Shown here: positions 38,327-45,559 of the stretch, one piece after another
Layout: every line of letters begins with the position of its first letter
How positions within the stretch are numbered: the stretch's first letter is position 1
DNA from: Acholeplasmataceae bacterium
Lineage (GTDB): Bacteria > Bacillota_I > Bacilli_A > Acholeplasmatales > Acholeplasmataceae
Direction: 5' to 3'
DNA length: 64,000 nt
Assembly: GCA_030603805.1 (NCBI GenBank)
Contig: JAUVXD010000009.1
Location: 1-64,000, forward strand
Notes under the pieces: model-generated
What the model saw: the letters and a program-made list of their open reading frames with translations, nothing else
Told to the model about the DNA's origin: nothing
Databases searched by the model: none
Position numbers and translations under genes: made by a program

Positions 38327-38352
38327 AAAAAAAGGATGATTTCTCATCCTTT
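38327..38352 (-). terminator. terminator of the mal transport operon, overlapping the malG stop
   Basis: Minus-strand stem AAAGGATGA / TCATCCTTT with loop GAAA, followed by TTTTC. The malG stop codon is inside the stem. Confidence 0.8.
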
Positions 38353-39723
38353 GGTTGCCCCTGCCATAATGCCTTCGATAAGGTATCTCTGAAAGAGCAT
38401 ATAAAGTACTGTAATCGGTAACCCAACCATGAGTGCACCTGCAGCAAATGCAGAATAATTTGTGTAATTTGGGTCATTAATAAATTTGAACAATCCGACA
38501 GCAAGTGTCCATTGTGATGTAATATCATAATCAGGTGCAGCACCTTCAGGTTTAAATCTGAGTAAGTATCCTGGAAGCATATAATCCATCCAAGGACCCA
38601 TAAACATGGAAACTGCAACAAACGTTAAGATCGGCACAGATAAAGGTAAGATAATTCTAAAGAAAATCTGTAATTTGGAGGCTCCATCAATCATCGCAGA
38701 TTCATCAAGATCTTTTGGAATCTGAGACAAGAATCCTTTAATCAACCATAAGTTGCCTGGAATACTACCTCCAATATAAAGAATGGAGAGTGCTCTCGGT
38801 TGACCAAGAAGACCAAATTTCCAAAATAACACATACATGGCAATAAGGCCCATAAATGATGGGAATGCTTGAAGTACTAAAATCGCCAAGAGTCCCGCTT
38901 TCTTACCTTTAAAACTGAAACGTGCAAAGACATAAGCTGCGCCAGTAATTAAGATAGTACCTACAAACATATTGATTAATGCAATGCTTAATGTGTTCCA
39001 ATACCATGTTGTAAAATTAGTTTCGTTGAATAAGAATCTAAATGCTTCCCAGTTCGGTGAATCTGGCCATATTTGATTTGGAATATCTGAACGCAAGTTT
39101 GAAAATGCCATACCAAAAATGTAGACAACCGGAACAATGACAATGACTGCAACAAACGTAATTTGCGCATAAACAAAGAATCTTTGTAAGAAATTTGAAA
39201 AGCTAAAAACTTCTTTGATGGCTTGTTTAGATACATTTCTACGCTTGGGTTGATGCTTATAATAATAGAATCCATAATAAGGAATCAGTCCAATCAAACC
39301 AACTTTAACACCTTCATAGCCTCGCTTAGATGCATAATCCACAACGGTACTTTGATGAACCATGAAGATAAGGATGATAGCATATATAAATAGCATCGAT
39401 TGAAGTAATTGATTTGTTAGTGATGTATAAAGTAAGATAGAAACCGGAATGACGATTACAAATGCTACAAGCAGTAAAAGGCCATATAGAGCAATTCTCT
39501 TGCCTAAAATCTCTAAACTATGTAAATGCTCAATTTCACGATCCGTGACATGAGTTAGAGTTATTTGGCGTTTGAAATAGAGAAAACCATAAACTGGAAT
39601 TGCAGCAATAAGTTTATATTTTACCCCTTCATAACCTTTCTTCATGGCGTAATCATAAATCGTACCTTGATTGACCCATAAAGCTAAGATGATAACATAA
39701 GCTAAAAAGATTGCGAGTATCAT
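38344..39723 (-). CDS. malG: MalG-type sugar ABC permease with duplicated N-terminal segment
   Basis: At 459 residues it is much longer than usual MalG (about 280-300). The C-terminal 290 residues form a normal permease with the ATPase-coupling EAA loop in DESAMIDGASKLQIFFRIILP. The extra N-terminus is a tandem duplication of about 95 residues. Unit 1 (about 1-110) contains TIYDYAMKKGYEGVKYKL and IPVYGFLYFKRQ. Unit 2 (about 111-205) contains TVVDYASKRGYEGVKVGL and IPYYGFYYYKHQ. Each unit ends in a similar membrane helix, so the second copy is fused to the first helix of the permease proper. It pairs with MalF, whose gene ends four bases upstream. Substrate (maltodextrins) is inferred from the locus. 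Confidence 0.9.
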   Translation of the reverse strand: MILAIFLAYVIILALWVNQGTIYDYAMKKGYEGVKYKLIAAIPVYGFLYFKRQITLTHVTDREIEHLHSLEILGKRIALYGLLLLVAFVIVIPVSILLYTSLTNQLLQSMLFIYAIILIFMVHQSTVVDYASKRGYEGVKVGLIGLIPYYGFYYYKHQPKRRNVSKQAIKEVFSFSNFLQRFFVYAQITFVAVIVIVPVVYIFGMAFSNLRSDIPNQIWPDSPNWEAFRFLFNETNFTTWYWNTLSIALINMFVGTILITGAAYVFARFSFKGKKAGLLAILVLQAFPSFMGLIAMYVLFWKFGLLGQPRALSILYIGGSIPGNLWLIKGFLSQIPKDLDESAMIDGASKLQIFFRIILPLSVPILTFVAVSMFMGPWMDYMLPGYLLRFKPEGAAPDYDITSQWTLAVGLFKFINDPNYTNYSAFAAGALMVGLPITVLYMLFQRYLIEGIMAGATKG

Positions 39724-39727
39724 ATGC

Positions 39728-42076
39728 TTAATCCTCCTGGAATGCTCTTGTACGAGATAAGTTCCATGCTGTGAGCGAACCTACGAACAAGAAGATGAGT
39801 ACAGAGAAGACCGATGCCATGTTGAAAATGGAGTAATCAACAGTCAGCTTATACATCCAGGAGATCAGAATATCCGTATCTCCTGCAAACCCCCTGTTGG
39901 CAAAGCCGGTGTTCGGACCCCCTTGTGTAATAAAGTAGATAACCCCAAAGTTATTAAAGTTACCTGAGAATGTCATAATTAAAATGGGTGCTGTTGAATA
40001 GAGGACCAGAGGCATGGTGATCTGAGATATCTTTTGGAATCGATTTGCGCCATCGATATCTGCTGCTTCATAAAGAGTCTGATCGATTGCTGTCATGACA
40101 CCTGTCATCAGTGCCATGAAGTATGGGAAACCTAACCAGATATTGACGACAATTAACACCGTACGTACAAATGTCGGGTTAAATTCATTAGAAAACCATT
40201 GAATATTTTCTTGACCAATGTAGAATAATTTCGCTATACCCGTGAGTGTATGATATTCTACACCAAGCATTCCAATATTTCTTAAGAAGTCATAAATACC
40301 AATATCATTCAAGAGTGCGTTCACAAAACCAAATTCTTTGAACATCACGGAGAATACCATTTGTGAGAGTAGCGCTGGAATCGCCCATGGCAGAATCAAA
40401 ATGGTACGCCATAATTTTCTAAAGACCACTTTTTCACTATTTAAAACCAAGGCTTGGAAGAAACCTCCAAAAAACACGGTAAATGTAGAAAAAATCGCCC
40501 AAACAATGGTCCAACCGAGGACTCTCCAGAATGCTTGGCCAAAGGATGCTCCAAGACCCGATGCAAAATTAAAGAGTGCAAAGAAGTTTCTTAAACCTAC
40601 CCAGTCGAAGGTATCAACCATGGAGGCATTCCCTGAAATATTGGTAAATGCCATCACGAAACCAAAGACAATCGGCATAATCGAAATAAACGCTAAGACA
40701 AACATTGCTGGTGATAAAACGATATATTCAAAACTTCTTTCATAGACGTCTTTAAAGTAATTGATGTCCCCTAAAACAAGTTCTTTCTTTCGTTTCGCTT
40801 CGCTGACGCGATAAGCATCCACAATACTCCATATCATAAAGATGGATAATATCAGTGATGAAATCACACCAATTAAACCTTCTAGAAGGAGCATGGTCGA
40901 CACGTGACCACGAATGGGTACTTCTTCTAAAGGTTGCACACTTGCTAGATTTGCGAGTGTATTTTCAGATGTTGCAGTACCTATCATTGCATCATAAAGT
41001 GCCATATGTCCTGTATAATTCACACGATAGGTGGTACCTAATGTATAAACAGCCCAATAACCTCGCACAAATAATCCTGCGCGGTCATAATAAAAATCAT
41101 TGAACCCATCTTCAAAAGCTGTTTTAATTTCCGGATTTAACTCAAAATACACTTTAATCATTAAACGTGTAAAATCAGATCTTGTATAGCGATTCCATGT
41201 AAAGGAATAAGTATTTCTCATAGCAAGTCTAAATGTTGAGAAAATCGGTGTTTCTTTGTATTGTAACCGTTGAGAGTTATAGATTAAACCTGGTTGGAAA
41301 TACTCAAAGAGTTTACCATCTAAAATATAAAGTGGCCCTTGCAAAGGTATATTGGTTGCTGTCATGTTGTCAACAACTTCTTCAGTGAAAATATTAATCA
41401 TTTTTATGACAGAACCACCTTGAGTCGCTCTGACATAATAAATACCTGAGTTTCTGACAACTTGTCCTGTCTTGTTAAATGAAACAAGACCATCTCTCGT
41501 ACTTCTGATGTTGGATTCATTGGTAATACCTGTCAATACTGTTGTTTCGACATATTCTTTTGTGGGGTTTCCACTGATCAGTGCGCCATCTCTTTCAAGA
41601 TAAAAAATACCAGTATCTTCATCAAGCCATAGATTTTGTCTGCGGATCACATGAATTTTACCTGTATCATTAAATTCATCAGCAAGATAAGTGATGTTAT
41701 CGATAATATCACGATAGGTGTTTGGATTATTGGCTTTTAAATCATCAGCTAAAAACTTAATAAAAATCTCTTCTGTGAGGTTTTGGTCGCCACCAATACT
41801 CGTAAGAAGATCTTCAAAAGGCTGATAATTAACATTATCAAAGCGATACTCTGGTAAAAACCCATTGGTATACCACGTATCACCTAAATCGACACCAATC
41901 ATTTTATCGTAGGCGTTTGTTTCTTCAAAGTACTTGCTTGTACCTAGTTCGATACCAATCAGTAATGTGAAAAAACCAAAAAAGAATAAGGCTTTAAGGA
42001 ACTGCCCATTAAATAGTTGCCCCAGACCCCAGACTAAACCGGAGGCTATTGCCTTTAAAATGCTTATAAATTTCAT
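39728..42076 (-). CDS. malF: MalF-type sugar ABC permease with large extracytoplasmic domain
   Basis: This 782-residue protein is far larger than E. coli MalF (514). After an N-terminal membrane hairpin (GQLFNGQFLKALFFFGFFTLLIGIEL, split over about residues 15-45) come about 370 residues of soluble sequence, then a helix near 420-445 and a standard permease half. The EAA loop is YEAADIDGANRFQKISQITMP. The big domain must face outside and could contact the binding protein or substrate. The ATG at 42076 has GGAGG just upstream. A hairpin separates it from malE, and malG follows after four bases. Confidence 0.9.
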   Translation of the reverse strand: MKFISILKAIASGLVWGLGQLFNGQFLKALFFFGFFTLLIGIELGTSKYFEETNAYDKMIGVDLGDTWYTNGFLPEYRFDNVNYQPFEDLLTSIGGDQNLTEEIFIKFLADDLKANNPNTYRDIIDNITYLADEFNDTGKIHVIRRQNLWLDEDTGIFYLERDGALISGNPTKEYVETTVLTGITNESNIRSTRDGLVSFNKTGQVVRNSGIYYVRATQGGSVIKMINIFTEEVVDNMTATNIPLQGPLYILDGKLFEYFQPGLIYNSQRLQYKETPIFSTFRLAMRNTYSFTWNRYTRSDFTRLMIKVYFELNPEIKTAFEDGFNDFYYDRAGLFVRGYWAVYTLGTTYRVNYTGHMALYDAMIGTATSENTLANLASVQPLEEVPIRGHVSTMLLLEGLIGVISSLILSIFMIWSIVDAYRVSEAKRKKELVLGDINYFKDVYERSFEYIVLSPAMFVLAFISIMPIVFGFVMAFTNISGNASMVDTFDWVGLRNFFALFNFASGLGASFGQAFWRVLGWTIVWAIFSTFTVFFGGFFQALVLNSEKVVFRKLWRTILILPWAIPALLSQMVFSVMFKEFGFVNALLNDIGIYDFLRNIGMLGVEYHTLTGIAKLFYIGQENIQWFSNEFNPTFVRTVLIVVNIWLGFPYFMALMTGVMTAIDQTLYEAADIDGANRFQKISQITMPLVLYSTAPILIMTFSGNFNNFGVIYFITQGGPNTGFANRGFAGDTDILISWMYKLTVDYSIFNMASVFSVLIFLFVGSLTAWNLSRTRAFQED

Positions 42077-42089
42077 ACATCCTCCATCA

Positions 42090-42134
42090 AAAAAACTACA
42101 AATGAGGGCGGCATTTATGTATGCCGCCTTCATT
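42090..42134 (-). terminator. malE-malF intercistronic hairpin, possible partial terminator
   Basis: Minus-strand 14-base arms AATGAAGGCGGCAT / ATGCCGCCCTCATT (one mismatch, 6-base loop), then TGTAG and seven Ts. It lies between malE and malF in an otherwise tight operon. Confidence 0.7.
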
Positions 42135-42165
42135 CTAGTTCGACTTTAAAACTTAATTGTAAGTA

Positions 42166-43515
42166 TTATCCAGCGAGGTTAGCGCGTGTACGGTAACCAG
42201 ATTCTGCTGCGATGACTGCTTCAGTAATTAATGCAGTGGTGTTCCATACTTGTTGAAGTAATGTTTCACCTGGTCCCCAATAATAAGTGACTTGAGGAAT
42301 CGTTGGCATTGGAACTGAAGTTGTTAATTGTTGAGCCATTGCCATGAGAAGTGAATCTTCATTAACGCCTTCAATGTTTTCAAGTAATTCTGCCTTAAGG
42401 GCTGGAAGTTTACCTTTATATTCATATTGGAGTTCCATAGCAATGTCAGAGTTTAAGAATTCAACAAAAGCGATTGCTTCTTCTTTGAAATCTGAATACT
42501 TGTAAACTGCTGCCATCATAGCGCCAGCAAATGAACGTGTTGGATTACCATTGATGCTTGGAAGTGGTGCAACTGCATAGTTAATACCTGCATTCTTGAA
42601 AGCTTCGTGGTTCCATGGTCCAGCGATTACATAAGGAATCTTACCTTGTTCAAATAATGATCCACCAGAAACTGAGTTGTGTCCACCAGTACCTGTAGCT
42701 CTTGGCTTGAGTTGAGTTCTAATCCAAGTGAGTGCATTGACTGCTGCTTGAGTTTCGAATCCAACTGCGGAAGGATTATCTAATGTTGGTCCAAATGGGA
42801 AGAATCCAAAGGATGAATAAACATGTTGCATGAAATAGCTGTCAGCCCAATGAGATGATGTACCAAGATAGAATACACCTGGGTCAGCTGTTGCATTCCA
42901 AACGTCTGCTGCAGCAAAGAGTGCTTCATAAGTTGCAGCTGGTGTTGTAATCATGTCAGTGTTATAGAATAAGCCAACAGATTCAATAGACATTGGTACT
43001 GCATATAATCTTTCAACAGCATTTGGAGATGCAGGATTGAATGATTTATTGGTTTCATCATAGAATAATGTTGCAATATTTAGTCCGAGTTCATGTGCGC
43101 GCGCTTCTAATTTAGTTTTAGTAGCTGTTGGAAGTGGATAAACCAAATCTTCAAGAACTGCTTGTGCTAAATGGTCATGTGGGAATTGGAATACGTCAGC
43201 ACCATTACCTGATGGACCAAAGGTCTTAAGCATTTCACGTGCATCTACAGAACCGTAATGTTGGTGTTCAACAACGATATTTGGATATAATTTGTTGAAT
43301 TCAGCGATAACAGCTTGCATATATTCGCCTGCTTCATCGTCAATCCAAACAACAATCTTAGTTTTTTGAACGATTGAGTCGCCAAAGTCAATGCGTTGAC
43401 CATTATTTTGTGGATCAACTGGGACAGTTGGATCAGATTCATCGTTAGCTGGTTTACAAGCTGCCAATGAGAATGCTGCTAATAGGATAATAGCAAGAGT
43501 TAATAGTTTTTTCAT
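42166..43515 (-). CDS. malE: maltodextrin-type ABC transporter substrate-binding lipoprotein
   Basis: This 449-residue extracellular solute-binding protein (family 1) has a lipoprotein signal peptide with lipobox LAAC (Cys20), so it is tethered to the membrane. The mature part begins with an acidic, Pro-rich linker and then the binding fold (KIVVWIDDEAGEYMQAVIAEFNK). Tryptophans in SSHWADS and GPWNHEAF suit carbohydrate stacking. It lies 11 bases after the starch-binding protein gene and before malF-malG, and delivers oligosaccharides to that permease. No ATPase gene of the MalK/MsmX type is present nearby. Confidence 0.92.
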   Translation of the reverse strand: MKKLLTLAIILLAAFSLAACKPANDESDPTVPVDPQNNGQRIDFGDSIVQKTKIVVWIDDEAGEYMQAVIAEFNKLYPNIVVEHQHYGSVDAREMLKTFGPSGNGADVFQFPHDHLAQAVLEDLVYPLPTATKTKLEARAHELGLNIATLFYDETNKSFNPASPNAVERLYAVPMSIESVGLFYNTDMITTPAATYEALFAAADVWNATADPGVFYLGTSSHWADSYFMQHVYSSFGFFPFGPTLDNPSAVGFETQAAVNALTWIRTQLKPRATGTGGHNSVSGGSLFEQGKIPYVIAGPWNHEAFKNAGINYAVAPLPSINGNPTRSFAGAMMAAVYKYSDFKEEAIAFVEFLNSDIAMELQYEYKGKLPALKAELLENIEGVNEDSLLMAMAQQLTTSVPMPTIPQVTYYWGPGETLLQQVWNTTALITEAVIAAESGYRTRANLAG

Positions 43516-43526
43516 GGCGCGCCTCC

Positions 43527-45371
43527 TTATTTGGTAACTCTGAAGATGAATGTTTCTTCAGTCACGTTACCCCATCTATCAACAACACGTAGCATAATGG
43601 TGTAGTCGCCTTCAGTTCTTGTATCTAGAACAGAGAATTGTCCTTTAGGTACGTAAACAAATGGAGTGATTTCGCCATCACGGTCATCAATTACTCTAAA
43701 TCTTGGGAATAAGTTTTGGTTAAATGGTTGTCCCCAAGCAACGATAATAATTCTTTCAGCAGGAACTTTACCAATAATGCCTACTGGAGAAATGAATGTT
43801 AATACTGGAGCAGTTCTGTCTAAATCTAAGACAAGTGATGCTTCAACATCCGCTGGAAGTTCTGGAGCTTCGCGGTCTGGTGCTGCATATTTTTCAGCTG
43901 GTGGATTGATGTCAGCCCAAGCTTCAATCACATCTTCAAATGTAATTGCAGTGACATTGTTAGGAATAACGAGTTTGCGGTTAGTTGCAACAAATTCTTC
44001 ATTTGCCCATTCACCACGTGTCCACTTATATTCATAAGTAGTAAATGGTTGAGTCACTGAAACTGTGAAGTTTAGTGTGTAAACCATTGTAGCTCCAACT
44101 TTGGTTGCAGAATAAGCAACTTGTCCTGGAGTCCAGCCTTGCATACTACCTGCAATACTTAACACAGCTTCAGCTGGTGTATTTGCTGGAACAGTAACAT
44201 TAAGAGTTACTTGAACATCAACAGCAACTGCAAGCGCTTGTTGGAAAGTTGTCTTAAAGAAGACTTCATAGTTCTTAGTATTGTCTAATTCATCAGCTAA
44301 GATTACAACAAATGCATTAAGTGTTGCGTTGCTTCTTGCAAAGTCTACTCTTTCAATTACTAGAGGATCGCCATAAGTGGTTGCACCTGTGATTTCACGA
44401 ACTGTAAACCAACCCTTAACCGCTGCAACAGCAGCATCTTTTTCTGCTTGAGTTTCAGCATTTGCATATGGGTTAGTCACTAAGCTGCTTGTCTTAACAA
44501 TAATGGTGTTCTTATCAACAGCATAAGTACCAGATTTGTCTTCTGCACTAAACTCGATCAATCTAAATGAGAAAGATTGTTCAGAGAAAGTTGCAGGATC
44601 ATTATAGAACACGTTGTCATTAGCAGTGTATGCATCGCCTTTACTTAAGACATATGCAACACCAACATTACCAACGACAGGTGATGCGGGTAAAGCTGCA
44701 GATAAGTTCACATCGCCAGTTTTCTTATTTTCATCGCCGCCTGCATAAATTAATAAGCCAGCATTTGGTGAACTTGCGCTAAGCATTGCAACCTTAACGA
44801 TTGAGCCATCACTTGCTTTGCCGCCATTTGAGAAAACTTTAGCTGGGCTTGCCCACGCAGGTTCAGTAAAACTTGTCCAACCATTCCATGCATGAACACC
44901 TAAATCTTCTTCATAACTTCCTGTTGGATCGTAATATACGAGTAACAAGTTATATGCTTCAGGGTTTGCTACATAGAATGCTGTTCTGTTTGAACCAGCT
45001 GTGTCAGCACCTTCAAATACATAAACATGTACAGTCTTGCCTTCTTGAACAATCTGACCTAATTCAATGTCTGATGTGAGTTTGTTTTCCCACCACTCTT
45101 TTCCAGCTTCTTGGAAATAGATGATAGCAAATAAGTTTTCACCTACTGCTATATCATTGTATTGAAAGTAAACACCAAAACTGTCAGTTCCATCGACTTC
45201 AGTTTTGTTGGTCAGTGGAGACGTCCAAGTAAATAAGCCGACATTGGTGTAGTCGCCATCCCACTTTTGGAAGTGGATGACTAAATTCCCTGTACCAGCA
45301 GCAAATGATTTTGTTCCAAAGAACACAAATGCTGATGCTAAAAGGATTAAAGCTAATAACACTTTCTTCAT
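43527..45371 (-). CDS. secreted non-catalytic multi-domain starch-binding protein
   Basis: The 614-residue protein has a Sec signal (cleavage near SFAAG) and no lipobox or C-terminal anchor. Residues about 25-125 resemble a CBM41 pullulanase-associated module (LVIHFQKWDGDYTNVGLFTW). A second, more diverged copy occupies about 135-230 (YDPTGSYEEDLGVHAWNGW). Residues about 385-490 look like a CBM20/E-set starch-binding fold (VPANTPAEAVLSIAGSMQGW). The C-terminus has an Ig-like domain with DDRDGEITPFV (DUF5011-like). No glycosidase domain is seen. It is the first gene of the malE-F-G operon, controlled by a promoter overlapped by an operator. A role in catching starch at the cell surface, like SusE/F in Bacteroides, is inferred. 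Confidence 0.75.
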   Translation of the reverse strand: MKKVLLALILLASAFVFFGTKSFAAGTGNLVIHFQKWDGDYTNVGLFTWTSPLTNKTEVDGTDSFGVYFQYNDIAVGENLFAIIYFQEAGKEWWENKLTSDIELGQIVQEGKTVHVYVFEGADTAGSNRTAFYVANPEAYNLLLVYYDPTGSYEEDLGVHAWNGWTSFTEPAWASPAKVFSNGGKASDGSIVKVAMLSASSPNAGLLIYAGGDENKKTGDVNLSAALPASPVVGNVGVAYVLSKGDAYTANDNVFYNDPATFSEQSFSFRLIEFSAEDKSGTYAVDKNTIIVKTSSLVTNPYANAETQAEKDAAVAAVKGWFTVREITGATTYGDPLVIERVDFARSNATLNAFVVILADELDNTKNYEVFFKTTFQQALAVAVDVQVTLNVTVPANTPAEAVLSIAGSMQGWTPGQVAYSATKVGATMVYTLNFTVSVTQPFTTYEYKWTRGEWANEEFVATNRKLVIPNNVTAITFEDVIEAWADINPPAEKYAAPDREAPELPADVEASLVLDLDRTAPVLTFISPVGIIGKVPAERIIIVAWGQPFNQNLFPRFRVIDDRDGEITPFVYVPKGQFSVLDTRTEGDYTIMLRVVDRWGNVTEETFIFRVTK

Positions 45372-45419
45372 TTTTTCCTCCTTGATTGTTTAAAGATGTT
45401 TTCCATCCTTGACAAGTCA

Positions 45420-45449
45420 ATCTTATCATATAAATATGAAAAATGTAAA
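45420..45449 (-). promoter_or_regulatory. promoter of the starch-binding protein-malEFG operon
   Basis: Minus-strand -35 TTTACA (45444-45449) and -10 TAAGAT (45420-45425), 18-base spacer. The operator at 45444-45457 covers the -35 box. Confidence 0.6.
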
Positions 45450-45457
45450 CGCTTTAC
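45444..45457. promoter_or_regulatory. operator 1 of the divergent mal/pullulanase region
   Basis: TGTAAACGCTTTAC contains the perfect inverted repeat GTAAA-CGC-TTTAC (45445-45457), a LacI/CcpA-type centre. It overlaps the -35 of the minus-strand promoter, a position suited to repression. Confidence 0.7.
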
Positions 45458-45471
45458 GCATGTGTGCATTA

Positions 45472-45485
45472 TGCAACCGTTTTCC
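45472..45485. promoter_or_regulatory. weak operator-like site between operators 1 and 2
   Basis: TGCAACCGTTTTCC shows the same CG-centred form but with two mismatches to TGWNANCGNTNWCA. Confidence 0.3.
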
Positions 45486-45488
45486 TTT

Positions 45489-45502
45489 TGAAATCGCTAT
45501 CA
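45489..45502. promoter_or_regulatory. operator 2, upstream of the pullulanase promoter
   Basis: TGAAATCGCTATCA matches TGWNANCGNTNWCA at all fixed positions. It sits seven bases upstream of the -35 box of the plus-strand promoter. Confidence 0.7.
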
Positions 45503-45509
45503 AAAAATT

Positions 45510-45538
45510 TTAAGAAACCTCTTCTCGCGTGATATAGT
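45510..45538 (+). promoter_or_regulatory. promoter of the secreted pullulanase
   Basis: -35 TTAAGA (45510-45515), 17-base spacer, -10 TATAGT (45533-45538). The GGAGGAG ribosome site follows at about 45548. Confidence 0.5.
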
Positions 45539-45559
45539 TGTAATGTAGGAGGAGATTTA

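Noticed and set aside
38237-38347. 37-codon N-terminal extension of glgP
   Set aside because: It runs through the operator-like site and into the malG terminator. The ribosome site is at the downstream ATG.
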